The notes under the pieces: model-generated
What the model was told of the DNA's origin: nothing
Database searches by the model: none
The model's input: the letters and a program-made list of their open reading frames with translations, nothing else
Assembly: GCA_902794895.1 (NCBI GenBank)
Contig: CADBIY010000002.1
Coordinates: forward strand, 13,660-77,659
Direction: 5' to 3'
DNA: 64,000 nt
Source: Candidatus Avelusimicrobium vaccinum
GTDB lineage: Bacteria; Elusimicrobiota; Elusimicrobia; Elusimicrobiales; Elusimicrobiaceae
Shown here: positions 16,612 through 26,319 of the stretch, piece after piece
How the letters are laid out: every line of letters starts with the position of its first letter
Position numbering within the stretch: position 1 is the first letter of the stretch
Program-made: the position numbers and the translations under genes

Positions 16612-17178
16612 TTAGTTGGCCTCTTTCATGAGTTGCATATAGCGGACACGGATAGAATTGAAAAATTGTGTGCAAGAGGCTTGTCCCACCTGGTTGGCGG
16701 AATTTTCGCTCATTCGGCAATAAATTTCCACATCGGAAAGCGGATTAACGGCTCCTACACTGCTGACCGAATAGGTAAATCCGCTCGGCCGGTATGCATG
16801 TAACGCTTGGGTATAGGAGGATTCTACCGCCTTCATCAACACGGACATCTCTTTGCGGGAGGCCTGATCCCCCAATTTAAATTTGCGGGTAGCAACCGTC
16901 GTAACAACATCTCCATAATTCCGATACGAACTGGTTAAATTTTCGGAAGTAAAATCTTCGTCTTCGCTTAATGCTTCTTCCGTAGGGGCTGGCAATGTAT
17001 CTTCCGCCGGTGGCACAAAATTGCTTTCCGTAGGTACCGGGGAAGTAAATTCATAGTACACCCCCCGATAAGGAGAACGGGCATAATCAATCCCTTGAGT
17101 TACTTTTTTACGACCGCCGGTTCCGCAAGCAGTTAAACAAACACCAACCATTGCCAACAAAAATAAACGTATTTTCAT
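16612..17178 (-). CDS. putative lipoprotein
   Basis: The start at 17178 (MKIRLFLLAMVGVCLTACG) has an AGGAG site, and the longer frame would overlap ispDF. LTAC is a clear lipobox with the lipidated Cys at about residue 18. Then follow a short basic stretch, about 50 residues rich in Pro, Glu and Ser, and a C-terminal folded part of about 110 residues with two Cys (IYCRMS and ASCTQF). I recognise no domain. Its location between ispDF and cysS suggests only co-transcription. Confidence 0.65.
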   Translation of the reverse strand: MKIRLFLLAMVGVCLTACGTGGRKKVTQGIDYARSPYRGVYYEFTSPVPTESNFVPPAEDTLPAPTEEALSEDEDFTSENLTSSYRNYGDVVTTVATRKFKLGDQASRKEMSVLMKAVESSYTQALHAYRPSGFTYSVSSVGAVNPLSDVEIYCRMSENSANQVGQASCTQFFNSIRVRYMQLMKEAN

Positions 17179-17186
17179 AGTTTCTC

Positions 17187-18341
17187 CTAACGGGTTATTT
17201 TGACCGTAGCCACCGCATGGCACATGGCCGCTTCTCCGCGGCCTATTTCACCCACATGCTCGTGACTTTTCGACTTAAAACTAATCTTATCAATGGAAAT
17301 TTCAAAAATATCCGCCAAACTTTTTCGCACGGTTTCATAGTGCGGCTTAATTTTAGGTTCTTGCGTAATAAGAGTGGCATCCAAATGTACAATTTCTGCA
17401 TGATGGGCATGCACAATTTCCAAGACTTTCTTGGTAATCGTTACGCTGGAAATGCCTTTAATACTTTCATCCGTCGGCGGGAATAGAATCCCGATCTCTC
17501 CGGCACACAAAGCACCCAGCACCGCATCACAAAGGGCATGTAACACTAAATCCCCGTCACTATGTCCTAAAAAACCCTTCGTATGTGCAATTTCTACTCC
17601 GCCTACTATAAATTTACGCCCCGGTTCCAAACGGTGCAAATCAAAACCAAAACCGGTACGATAAAATGTTTCTTTGTTCACAATCGCCTCCGCAAAAACC
17701 AGATCTTCCGGCGTAGTAATTTTAAAGTTGGTATAATCCGAGGGAACCAGCCGCACTTTGACCCCTGTTTTTTCAACTAATTGGGATTCATCCGTGGCAT
17801 TTTTTTCGTCCCCGAATTCCGTCAGCGCACGGGCCAACAACTCTCTTCGGTAGGCTTGAGGGGTTTGTGCCGCCCACAAAATAGACCGGTCTAACGTTCG
17901 GGTCACAAATCCGTCTTGCCCGATTTTTGTAGTATCCTTCACCGGCACCGCCAACACCGCTGCCCCATCCGCTTGTGCAGCCTGTAAACAATCGGCAATA
18001 CGGGAAGGGCTCACAAGCGGGCGTGCTCCGTCATGTACCGCAACAACTTGGGCTTGTGAAGATACTTTTGCAAAACCATTTTTGACGGAATTTAACCGTG
18101 TGTCTCCCGGGTTTGCATAAATTAAATTTGGAAAATATTGTTCTAACACCGAACGGTTTTCGGGGGGAGTAACTACAATGATTTCTTGGACTACGGAAAG
18201 TTTTTTAAAGGCTTCAACCGTACGTACTAACACCGGTTTTCCCCCCAGCGGAAGCATCTGTTTAGGACGGCCCATCCGGCTGCCGCTTCCACCTGCAACA
18301 ATAACAACCGAAGCAAAACTGAGGGGTTGAGATTTCATCAT
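17187..18341 (-). CDS. ispDF: bifunctional IspD/IspF, MEP-pathway isoprenoid synthesis
   Basis: The N-terminal half (about 1-225) is the IspD cytidylyltransferase, with VAGGSGSRMGRPKQMLPLGG as nucleotide loop and VAVHDGARPLVSP. The C-terminal half (about 228-384) is the IspF cyclodiphosphate synthase, with GFGFDLHRLEPG (metal Asp and His), GHSDGDLVLHALCDA and EIGRGEAAM. The fused protein catalyses two non-consecutive steps of the MEP pathway to isoprenoid precursors. Such fusions are known in several phyla. The IspF part has KSHEHVGEIGRGE where many have a KATT-type sequence. Confidence 0.95.
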   Translation of the reverse strand: MMKSQPLSFASVVIVAGGSGSRMGRPKQMLPLGGKPVLVRTVEAFKKLSVVQEIIVVTPPENRSVLEQYFPNLIYANPGDTRLNSVKNGFAKVSSQAQVVAVHDGARPLVSPSRIADCLQAAQADGAAVLAVPVKDTTKIGQDGFVTRTLDRSILWAAQTPQAYRRELLARALTEFGDEKNATDESQLVEKTGVKVRLVPSDYTNFKITTPEDLVFAEAIVNKETFYRTGFGFDLHRLEPGRKFIVGGVEIAHTKGFLGHSDGDLVLHALCDAVLGALCAGEIGILFPPTDESIKGISSVTITKKVLEIVHAHHAEIVHLDATLITQEPKIKPHYETVRKSLADIFEISIDKISFKSKSHEHVGEIGRGEAAMCHAVATVKITR

Positions 18342-18350
18342 TTATTTCAC

Positions 18351-19295
18351 TTATTTTACTTTTGCAAAAATCATGCGGCCCGAAGAAGTTTGTAAAATGG
18401 AATAAACAGCCACTTCGGTTCGTTTTCCAATATGCTTACGACCTTCTTCCACTACCACCATGGTCCCGTCGTCCAGATAACCGATTCCTTGTTCTTTTTC
18501 TTTGCCGTCTTTCATGATAAATAAAGACATCGTTTCCCCGGGTAACACGACCGGTTTAAGCGCGGTCGCCAAATCGGCAATGTTAAGTGCGGTTACATTC
18601 GCAAGTAATGCGGCTTTACTCATATTGAAATCCAACGTGACCAGTTCTGCATCAAAATTTTTGGATAAAGCAACGGTTTTTGCTTCCAACGTATCGCCTT
18701 TCGGATTTTTATTGGTAATGCGTACAGCAATATCTTTGAGTTCTTGTAAGCGGGTGGCCACATCTAATCCGCGGCGGCCTTTGGCACGTTCCAACGGATC
18801 CTTAGATGCTACCATTTCGTTTAGTTTGTCTAACACAAAAACAGGTAAAACAATAATTCCGGACAAAAAGTTAATTTCGCAAAGGTCGACAATGCGTCCG
18901 TCAATTAAGGCCGACAAATCAGCCACTTTTAAGTGATGTCCCGTATACGAAAGGCCTTCCAAATCGCGGGATTTAAATAAACTGGCCAATACCCCAAACA
19001 CTAACAAGGTAATTTCCACATGTAAGCGGTGTTGTTCCCACCACATCAAATCCATTTGCAAAAAATGATCAATTCCGTAATCAAACAACACAAACAATAC
19101 ATAACCTAAAATCAGGCCGGTACAGGCAATCATAATTTTAATCAGGCGTAAGCGCTTAAAAATCACTTCACCGGCTACAACAATTGCACCGCACAACAGA
19201 CCGCCCAACAAGGTCATCCAGTCCGGTTTAATAAAGTTGTAGGTAAGAAATGGAAAGGCTACCAAGGTAGCAATACGAAAAATCCAAATCGGCAT
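18351..19295 (-). CDS. yacL: PIN-TRAM domain membrane protein (YacL-like)
   Basis: Four hydrophobic segments occupy about residues 1-112. A PIN-type nuclease-fold domain follows (about 125-235; DGRIVDLCE, with further acidic residues in VTLDFNMSKAALL), then a C-terminal TRAM RNA-binding domain (about 245-305; VEEGRKHIGKRTEVAV). This matches the YacL/YqfA-type family of predicted membrane-tethered ribonucleases. A GGAGGATG ribosome site precedes the start. It begins a unit after a 105-bp gap downstream of radA. Confidence 0.85.
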   Translation of the reverse strand: MPIWIFRIATLVAFPFLTYNFIKPDWMTLLGGLLCGAIVVAGEVIFKRLRLIKIMIACTGLILGYVLFVLFDYGIDHFLQMDLMWWEQHRLHVEITLLVFGVLASLFKSRDLEGLSYTGHHLKVADLSALIDGRIVDLCEINFLSGIIVLPVFVLDKLNEMVASKDPLERAKGRRGLDVATRLQELKDIAVRITNKNPKGDTLEAKTVALSKNFDAELVTLDFNMSKAALLANVTALNIADLATALKPVVLPGETMSLFIMKDGKEKEQGIGYLDDGTMVVVEEGRKHIGKRTEVAVYSILQTSSGRMIFAKVK

Positions 19296-19400
19296 ACATC
19301 CTCCAAAATAATACGGGAAAACTCCCTAAATAAAGTCTCTTATATTTTAGCACTTTGCAGGATGTTTTGCAGATTTTCTTAGAACACGCGCGCGGAAAAA

Positions 19401-20768
19401 TTATCGCAATTTAAGGGCAAGTTCATTAAGATCCGTCAATTCAAATAAAGTCATATCGCGAAGTTTTTGTTTTTCCGTTTTGGAAACTATAGCCGCATAT
19501 GCTTTTTTAAAACCCAACCGTTGAGCCTCATCTAACCGACGATCAATAAGCGGTACTTTGGCAACTTGACCTAAAATACCCACTTCGGCCATAAATACAC
19601 TATCATGTGGCAAGGGAACCTCTTTGCACGAACTGATTACTGCCGCGCAGACGGCTAAATCGAGCGCTGGATCTTTTAATTTAACACCGCCTGCTAAACT
19701 GACAAAAATATCTTTATTATCTAAATTCAGCCCGATATGTTTTTCCAGCGCGGCAAATAACATTAAGCACCGGTTCAAATCTATCCCCGTTGCCACGCGG
19801 CGCGGAAACGGATAGCGTGTCGGCGACACGAGGGCTTGCACTTCGGTTAAAATCGGGCGGGAGCCTTCCAGCGCTAAGGAATATGCGCGGCCTTTCAGGG
19901 CGCGTTCGCGAGACGTTTGTGCAAAATATTCGCTGGCATTTTCTACCGATTCCAGGCCGTGGGCGGTCATTTTAAACAGGCCGATTTCCCCCGTAGAGCC
20001 GAACCGGTTTTTATGCGGGCGCAACAAACGCAGTACGTTATCTTTTTCCGTATCAAAATAAAGCACGCAATCTACCATGTGTTCCAAAATTTTCGGGCCG
20101 GCCAGTTCGCCGTCTTTCGTTACGTGCCCCAGAACAAAAGTGATAATTCCCTTCGGTTTGCATAAACGCACCAATTCACTGGTACATTCGCGCACTTGGG
20201 CCACCGTCCCGGCCGAAGATGTAAACTCCGGGTGGTAAACGGTTTGAATAGAGTCCAAAATCAGCACTTCCGGTTTTTCATTTTCGACCGATTCCACTAT
20301 TTTTTGAATATCGGTTTCACATAAAAGAAAAATGTTTTTACCATCTATTTCCAACCGTTGGGCCCGTCCGGAAATCTGCCCGGTGCTTTCTTCTCCGGAG
20401 ATATAAAGGACCTTAAATTGTTTGGAAAGTTCCGCCGCTACTTGCAACATAAGCGTAGATTTACCAATTCCCGGGGCCCCGGCTAAGAGTGTCAACTGCC
20501 CTTTTACCAACCCTCCGCCAAGCAAACGGTCAAATTCAGGGATATGAGTTTCAATACGCGGCTCTTTGACGGCTTTGCTTTCGGAAAGTTTTACCACTTC
20601 GGAAGAAAAATCCGTAAAACTACGCGTGCGGGCAGGTGCTTTTTTGCTTTCCAGTTGCTTCACTTCTTCCACTAAACTGTTCCACTCGCCGCACTCGGGG
20701 CATTTGCCCGCCCATTTGGGGGCTTCAAAGCCGCATTTCTGGCAGACAAATACCGTTTTAAATTTCAT
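19401..20768 (-). CDS. radA: DNA repair protein RadA
   Basis: RadA is a RecA-like branch-migration helicase in homologous recombination. It has an N-terminal four-Cys zinc finger (CQKCGF...CPECGEW), Walker A GAPGIGKST, the RadA-specific HKNRFG motif and a C-terminal Lon-protease-like domain (residues about 290-455; DLAVCAAVISSCK). Length 455 is normal. Its ATG follows the mlaD stop by one base, so it belongs to the dnaB-alr-mla transcription unit. Confidence 0.96.
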   Translation of the reverse strand: MKFKTVFVCQKCGFEAPKWAGKCPECGEWNSLVEEVKQLESKKAPARTRSFTDFSSEVVKLSESKAVKEPRIETHIPEFDRLLGGGLVKGQLTLLAGAPGIGKSTLMLQVAAELSKQFKVLYISGEESTGQISGRAQRLEIDGKNIFLLCETDIQKIVESVENEKPEVLILDSIQTVYHPEFTSSAGTVAQVRECTSELVRLCKPKGIITFVLGHVTKDGELAGPKILEHMVDCVLYFDTEKDNVLRLLRPHKNRFGSTGEIGLFKMTAHGLESVENASEYFAQTSRERALKGRAYSLALEGSRPILTEVQALVSPTRYPFPRRVATGIDLNRCLMLFAALEKHIGLNLDNKDIFVSLAGGVKLKDPALDLAVCAAVISSCKEVPLPHDSVFMAEVGILGQVAKVPLIDRRLDEAQRLGFKKAYAAIVSKTEKQKLRDMTLFELTDLNELALKLR

Positions 20769-20769
20769 A

Positions 20770-22065
20770 CTATCTGGACCCCGCTACTGCCGCTAAGCCA
20801 AAGAAGGAGGAAATATCTTCGTCGTTAAACGACACATTGGCTTTGACGGCAAAATCTTTCGTTTCCAGCACGTCGCGCGCCCAGGCGCCCACTGAGAAAT
20901 AGCGGTTAAAGCGGAAATCAACCCCACCGCTGACGTTGGGCTTGTTGAAATTGTGTCCGTTGACGGTGCGGTCGCGGCCCCAATCGTAAAACTCACCGGC
21001 AAACGTAAAGCGGTTTAAGAATTCCCGGTTATAGAACGGTTTGAGTTCCAGCGCCACACCGCCCGAACCGCGAATCATACCCGCGGAGAATTTGGCCCAA
21101 TCATTATACAGACCGAACCGGACATCAATTTTGTTCTTTTCCAAATAGTCTTTTTCTTTTAAGCGGTCATCTTCGTTACCCAGGTTAGCCATACCCACCC
21201 GGTAGAAGGTGTATCCGCTGGAAGGGAAAATTTCCAACGCCAAATCGCTGGAGGTTAAGCGACCTTCCGGCATGTAGAAAAAGTCATAATCCCAATACAC
21301 TTTAAAGCGTTTCATTTTGCCTACAAAGGTCTTTACTTCGGCCATAGTATCTTTTAAATCGCTGACGCTTTCTTTCACGTCCGCCTTCATCTGCTCATCT
21401 TTAAGAAGTCCGCCGATAACACCTTCCCCTTCGTTAAGCCCGGTAATAAGCGCATCGGCCTTGGCCATTAAATCGTTTAACCTATCGGTAGCGGAATCTA
21501 AATTTTGCATAGTACGGTTTATATACGGGCGTAAAGAGGCCACCATTTGGTTTAAGTTCGTAGAAAGTTGGCGCACTTCTGACATGGTATCGTTTAACCG
21601 TTCGCCAAAGGCTCCTTGATTGTTTACGCTATCCACAAAACCTTTAATGCTGGCCATGGTTTGCGTAATCATAACGTCCATGGGAACTTCATCTGTTCCC
21701 AAAATATAATCTCCCGCTTGATAAGCCGCTTCACCGGAAGGGCCTTGCACAACGCGCAAGTATTTTGTGCCGATAATACCCGTCATCACCACCGAAAATT
21801 GAGCCCCGCGGCGGATTTCCTGCCCTTTTTGAATTTCGGCCACTACAATTACATCGCCGTTTTCAATTTTAATTTGTTTGACTTTCCCGATTTCCACCCC
21901 GGAAAGTTTTACCGGTGCTTTGACCGGCAAACCGGAAACGTCCGCAAATTTAACATTCAAATCATATGTGCGTGTAACTGAAATTCCACCTAAGAAATAG
22001 AGTGAATATCCAAAGATACACAATCCAAGAATCGTAAAAATACCTAATTTAATTTCTGGTTTCAT
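20770..22065 (-). CDS. mlaD: MCE/MlaD-family lipid transport protein with C-terminal beta-rich domain
   Basis: Residues about 6-28 form a signal-anchor helix, and 35-115 an MCE domain (VKFADVSGLPVKAPVKLSGVEIGKV). Residues 130-245 are a helical stretch (needle-type, DTMSEVRQLSTNLNQMV). Residues 255-431 are an unusual tail of alternating aromatic and polar strands (FKVYWDYDFFYMPEG, EFYDWGRDRTVNG, YFSVGAWARDVLE) that resembles an outer-membrane barrel. MlaD-type rings carry phospholipid between membranes with MlaE/MlaF. The tail suggests this protein could reach or insert into the outer membrane by itself. mlaF and mlaE lie directly upstream. Confidence 0.88.
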   Translation of the reverse strand: MKPEIKLGIFTILGLCIFGYSLYFLGGISVTRTYDLNVKFADVSGLPVKAPVKLSGVEIGKVKQIKIENGDVIVVAEIQKGQEIRRGAQFSVVMTGIIGTKYLRVVQGPSGEAAYQAGDYILGTDEVPMDVMITQTMASIKGFVDSVNNQGAFGERLNDTMSEVRQLSTNLNQMVASLRPYINRTMQNLDSATDRLNDLMAKADALITGLNEGEGVIGGLLKDEQMKADVKESVSDLKDTMAEVKTFVGKMKRFKVYWDYDFFYMPEGRLTSSDLALEIFPSSGYTFYRVGMANLGNEDDRLKEKDYLEKNKIDVRFGLYNDWAKFSAGMIRGSGGVALELKPFYNREFLNRFTFAGEFYDWGRDRTVNGHNFNKPNVSGGVDFRFNRYFSVGAWARDVLETKDFAVKANVSFNDEDISSFFGLAAVAGSR

Positions 22066-22085
22066 GCAACTCCCCTTTCGTGCAA

Positions 22086-22850
22086 TTATTCTTTCATTAA
22101 CTTCATTTGAATCGGTCCATGGCTCGATCCGCTGACAAATTGTTTTACATACGGATTATCCGTTTTGCGAAATTCTTCCGGCGTGCCATGAAGTAAAATT
22201 TTACCTTCGTACAGAAATGCAATATAGTCGGCAATTTTAAAAGCCGAGCGCATATCGTGCGTAATCACTACAGAAGTAACTTTTAATTTTGCTTTTAAGT
22301 CTAAAATCAAATCACTGATAATATCCGACATAATCGGATCCAACCCCGTGGTAGGTTCATCATACAAAATCGCCTTCGGATTCACCGCCAATACACGGGC
22401 TAACGATACACGTTTTTTCATACCGCCGGAAAGTTCACTGGGATTTAATTGAGCCACCTCTTCACGCAAGCCGACCAGTGCCAGTTTTTCTTTAATAATT
22501 TTAGGATATTCACTTTCCGGAACATGCGTCAAATATTTTAACCCAAAAGAAACATTTTCCCCCACCGTCATGGAATCAAACAAGGCTCCTTCCTGGAACA
22601 AATATCCAAAATGCCGGCGAATGGCTGCTAAACGGATTTCATTCTGTAAGTGCGTAATATCTTTTCCGTCTACTAAAATTTGGCCACTGGTCGGTTCTTC
22701 CAAACGGATCAAACACTTAATTAAGGTACTCTTACCGCAACCGGAACCGCCTAAAATACACGTTACTTTACCTTCGGGAATTTGTAAATTGATTCCCTTA
22801 AGAACTTCTTTATCCCCAAAACTTTTATGAAGATCTTTAATTTCTATCAT
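22086..22850 (-). CDS. mlaF: ABC transporter ATPase MlaF
   Basis: Cytosolic ATPase of the MCE lipid transporter. Walker A is GGSGCGKST, the Q loop FGYLFQEGALFDSMTV, the signature LSGGMKKRVSLARVL, Walker B ILYDEPTTGLDP, and the switch His is in VVITHDM. 254 residues is normal. It lies between mlaE (1-bp gap) and mlaD (20-bp gap). The MlaF-typical GALFDSMTV segment favours the lipid transporter over other ABC classes. Confidence 0.94.
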   Translation of the reverse strand: MIEIKDLHKSFGDKEVLKGINLQIPEGKVTCILGGSGCGKSTLIKCLIRLEEPTSGQILVDGKDITHLQNEIRLAAIRRHFGYLFQEGALFDSMTVGENVSFGLKYLTHVPESEYPKIIKEKLALVGLREEVAQLNPSELSGGMKKRVSLARVLAVNPKAILYDEPTTGLDPIMSDIISDLILDLKAKLKVTSVVITHDMRSAFKIADYIAFLYEGKILLHGTPEEFRKTDNPYVKQFVSGSSHGPIQMKLMKE

Positions 22851-22851
22851 C

Positions 22852-23628
22852 TTAAATTCCCAGTGCCGTCAAAATAGCCGTTAAGAAATAATCTAATACC
22901 AAAATCAGCACAATGGTAGTTACAACTGCTCCGGTGGTTGACTTACCTACACCTTCCGCCCCACCGCGCGTACTGATTCCTTTATAACAACATACCGTAC
23001 CAATCATAAAAGCAAAAATAAACGATTTAATAAATCCGTGTAAAAAATCCCGCACACCCATGAACGTGGTAATATCTGTAATATAAATCTCGCCGGGTAC
23101 ACCTAATGCAAATACCGCCACTAAATAACCGCCGATAATTCCAAAGACATTGGAAAATAACGTCAAAATCGGCATAGTCAGCACAAAACCAAACAGCCGC
23201 GGAATCACTAAATAGCGAATCGGGTTTGTACCAAGGGTATATAAAGCATCTATTTGTTCGGTAACAGCCATAGTACCGATTTGAGCCGTAACGGCAGCGC
23301 CGGCACGCCCTGATACCACCACCCCGGTAAGCACCGGCCCTAATTCACGTATTAAAGAAAAGGCAACAATCGTACCCACAAAAATCGGATCGCCAAAAAT
23401 ATTGTTAATCGTATTTCCGGCCTGTAAGGCTAATACCATTCCGGTAAATAAACTCGTCAGCGCCGTAACACCAAACGATTCCACCCCAATCGCAACGCCT
23501 TGATTCATGGCTTGGTGAAATTCAAATTTAGACCGAAAAAGCCAAAAAAACGAAGACCGTACCATTTCGGCAGCGCCACCCACTTGGGCCAAAAGTCCAC
23601 CTAAATATTTCCCGATTTGTTTCATCAT
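22852..23628 (-). CDS. mlaE: MCE-transport permease MlaE
   Basis: Inner-membrane permease of the MlaFED-type complex, 258 residues. It contains GVESFGVTALTSLFTGMVLALQ and LGPVLTGVVVSGRAGAAVTAQIG and about five hydrophobic helices. EQIDALYTLGTNPIRYLVIPR is the cytoplasmic coupling helix that binds MlaF and is diagnostic of the family. Its ATG overlaps the alr stop by four bases, so the genes are translationally coupled. Confidence 0.95.
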   Translation of the reverse strand: MMKQIGKYLGGLLAQVGGAAEMVRSSFFWLFRSKFEFHQAMNQGVAIGVESFGVTALTSLFTGMVLALQAGNTINNIFGDPIFVGTIVAFSLIRELGPVLTGVVVSGRAGAAVTAQIGTMAVTEQIDALYTLGTNPIRYLVIPRLFGFVLTMPILTLFSNVFGIIGGYLVAVFALGVPGEIYITDITTFMGVRDFLHGFIKSFIFAFMIGTVCCYKGISTRGGAEGVGKSTTGAVVTTIVLILVLDYFLTAILTALGI

Positions 23629-24731
23629 GGTTTATAAATCCTCGGAACTCTGGGCATTAAAAGGGTGCAAAGTTCATAATCAATCGTGCCGGCTTTTTGG
23701 GCAAGTTCAGCAAGTGTCACTTCTTCACTTCCTTGTTTACCTACTACTACCACTTCATCTCCTACGGAAGCACCCGGTACAGATGTAATATCAATCATCA
23801 GCATATCCATCGTGATATTCCCCAATACACGGCAACGTTGCCCGCGTACCAAAACTTCGGCTTTGTTAGACAATGAACGCAAATAACCGTCGCCATACCC
23901 TAACGGAAGGGTGGCTACTTTCATGGGTTTGGGGGCGATAAAACTTCGTCCGTAACTGATGCTGGCCCCCGCCGCTACATCTTTCACATATACAATGCGT
24001 GTTTTGAGAGATAAAATAGGTTCGTACCCTTTTTCCAGGCCATAGGCACTATGACCGGGACGCACCATATCGTAATGAACATCCGGCCGCGCACTAATGG
24101 CGGTACTGGCCGCCACGTGACAATGATTAATATGAATTCCCTTTAGCCCTAAATGGGTCAGCGTATCCCTGTAATAGCCAATTTGTTCTTCCGTAAAAGC
24201 CGCATCACTATCCACACTGGAAAGGTGCGTATATAATCCGTCCAGAATGGTATACGGATTATGGTGCAACGTTTCAATCACACCCACTACTTTTCCACGC
24301 CGCGTGCCGATACGCCCCATACCGGTGTCTTGTTTGACATGACACAGTGCTTTTTGGCCTAATTTTTCGGCTATTTTACATACAGCCTCGGCAGCGGCTT
24401 GGCTGGCAATCGTAATCGCTAAATTGTTTTTAATCGCATATTCAAAGGCTTCAAACGGATAGATACTGCCTAGCACTAAAATAGAATTTTGAATTCCGGC
24501 TTTCCGTAAATTCAAACCTTCTTCTACGGAAGCAACCCCGAAAAATTCGCAAAGATGCTCCGCTTCCAGATACCGGCTGATTTCCACTGCTCCATGCCCG
24601 TAAGCATTGGCCTTTACCAACGTTAACAATTTTACACCCGGTTTAACCAGTCCGCGTACTTTTTTTAAATTGCGGTTTAATTTGGTTAAATCAATTTCGG
24701 CAATAGTCGGCCTTAGAATTGGGCAATTCAT
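23625..24731 (-). CDS. alr: alanine racemase
   Basis: PLP enzyme making D-alanine for peptidoglycan. VKANAYGHG carries the PLP lysine (about residue 40), and SISYGRSF the second catalytic Tyr. GRIGTR and HYDMVRPGHSAYG are family blocks. 368 residues is normal. It follows the dnaB stop by two bases, the common dnaB-alr arrangement, and leads into the Mla genes. Confidence 0.96.
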   Translation of the reverse strand: MNCPILRPTIAEIDLTKLNRNLKKVRGLVKPGVKLLTLVKANAYGHGAVEISRYLEAEHLCEFFGVASVEEGLNLRKAGIQNSILVLGSIYPFEAFEYAIKNNLAITIASQAAAEAVCKIAEKLGQKALCHVKQDTGMGRIGTRRGKVVGVIETLHHNPYTILDGLYTHLSSVDSDAAFTEEQIGYYRDTLTHLGLKGIHINHCHVAASTAISARPDVHYDMVRPGHSAYGLEKGYEPILSLKTRIVYVKDVAAGASISYGRSFIAPKPMKVATLPLGYGDGYLRSLSNKAEVLVRGQRCRVLGNITMDMLMIDITSVPGASVGDEVVVVGKQGSEEVTLAELAQKAGTIDYELCTLLMPRVPRIYKP

Positions 24732-24733
24732 AG

Positions 24734-26152
24734 TTACTCCGGCAACGTCATTTGCGTATTACCGCCCATCTGCTGGGCCTCTTCCATTTGTTCGGGGGCC
24801 GGATTGGTAAACAATGCATATTCGCCAAAGAAAGCCAGGTCAATATCCCCCACCGGACCGTTACGTTGCTTAGCAATAATGAGCGTGGCTTTATTTTTGA
24901 GCGACTCATCTTCACGTTTGTAATACCAATCGCGGTGAATCAAAGCCACTACGTCCGCATCCTGTTCAATAGAACCGGATTCGCGCAAGTCGGAAAGTTG
25001 CGGCTTATTGTCCGCGCGGGTTTTGTCTTCGTTTTTACGGCTTAATTGGGAAAGAGCCAATACCGGAACATTCAACGTGCGGGCTAAATCTTTAAGCATA
25101 CGGGAAATTTCACTTACTTCTTGCTGACGGCTTTCTGCACGCCGTTCTCCGCCACGGATGAGTTGCAAATAGTCGATCACTATCAGTCCCAATTCCTTTC
25201 CTTGTTTTTTGAGTTCACTGGCTAAGCGGCGCGAGCGCATGCGCAGTTCCGTAATGGAAATACCGGATGTGTCATCAATATAAAAAGGAGCGGATGATAA
25301 ACGCCCTAATTCACGCGTTAAATCGGACCATTTACTCCGGTCAAACCACCCGGTGCGCAGTTTATGAATTTCCACCATCGCCGCTGCCCCAAGCATACGT
25401 TCAAAAATACTGTGCCGTCCCATTTCTAAAGAGAAAAAGGCTACCGGAATTCCACATTCTACACACGCATGGTGTGCAATATTCAGGGCAAGAGCCGTTT
25501 TTCCTTGGCTGGGGCGAGCCCCCAAAATAATTAAATCCGATTTTCGTAATCCACCCGTGCGGTGATCAAAAGCATCCAACCCCGTAGGAACTCCCTGAAT
25601 GGCATTTTTATTTTGGCTGGCTTTTTCCAGCAAATCCATGACTTCGGGGGCTAAGTCTTTAGAGGAAATAAATCCCGAAAGTTTTTGCTTTTGGCTCAGT
25701 TTATAAATTTGATCCGCCGCTTCATCAATAAGAACTTGCGGATTATCATCTTCTTCTTTATAGCAACGTTGCACCAGGCTGGTGGCGGTACGGATTAGAT
25801 CGCGCACAACATATTTTTTATAGACAATTTCCGCGTAATGTTTTACGTGTGCGGCGGTGGCTACTTTATCTACCAGTTGCGTTAAATATACTTCTCCACC
25901 CAGTTGTGCAAGTAAATTATTCTTTTTTAATTCTTCGCTTAATGTAACAATATCCACCGCTTGCCCGCGATCCACAAGCACCTTCATAGCGGCATAAATT
26001 TTTTGATGGGCCTCTTTATAAAAATGTTCCGGCTTTAAAATTTCTAACGCATCATTGACCGCATCTGAGGATAATAACATAGAACCTAACACGGCCATTT
26101 CCGCATCAAGGGCTTGCGGGGGAATACGTTCTTCTACACTATTACGAACCAT
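24734..26152 (-). CDS. dnaB: replicative DNA helicase DnaB
   Basis: Hexameric helicase at the replication fork. The N-terminal DnaB domain starts with RIPPQALDAEMAVLGSML; the RecA-like motor has Walker A GARPSQGKTA, Walker B LIVIDYLQLI and RESGSIEQDADVV near the C terminus. 472 residues, no intein. An AGAGG ribosome site precedes it. The 5' region has a TACAAT box and a small CCTTTTT/AAAAAGG hairpin, separating it from rplI by a terminator. Confidence 0.96.
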   Translation of the reverse strand: MVRNSVEERIPPQALDAEMAVLGSMLLSSDAVNDALEILKPEHFYKEAHQKIYAAMKVLVDRGQAVDIVTLSEELKKNNLLAQLGGEVYLTQLVDKVATAAHVKHYAEIVYKKYVVRDLIRTATSLVQRCYKEEDDNPQVLIDEAADQIYKLSQKQKLSGFISSKDLAPEVMDLLEKASQNKNAIQGVPTGLDAFDHRTGGLRKSDLIILGARPSQGKTALALNIAHHACVECGIPVAFFSLEMGRHSIFERMLGAAAMVEIHKLRTGWFDRSKWSDLTRELGRLSSAPFYIDDTSGISITELRMRSRRLASELKKQGKELGLIVIDYLQLIRGGERRAESRQQEVSEISRMLKDLARTLNVPVLALSQLSRKNEDKTRADNKPQLSDLRESGSIEQDADVVALIHRDWYYKREDESLKNKATLIIAKQRNGPVGDIDLAFFGEYALFTNPAPEQMEEAQQMGGNTQMTLPE

Positions 26153-26261
26153 ACAACAACCTCTTAAAGCAAAATCTGTCCTTTTTGGGATAAAAAGGGA
26201 TCTTTTTTATTGTAGCAATTTATGCTGGGAAAAAGTAGCCCTATACTACCTGTTTTTAACT

Positions 26262-26299
26262 ATAAAATATCCCCGGCTCTTTTCAGGAGCCGGGGATTT
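26262..26299 (-). terminator. terminator after rplI
   Basis: On the minus strand, ATCCCCGGCTC pairs with GAGCCGGGGAT (11 bp), then ATATTTTATA. The T run is weak but the stem is perfect. It ends the rpsF-ssb-rpsR-rplI unit. Confidence 0.7.
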
Positions 26300-26319
26300 A
26301 CAAAACGCAACGGATTTAT

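Noticed and set aside
24734-26152. Intein in dnaB
   Set aside because: The protein has normal length (472) and the Walker A region is uninterrupted.
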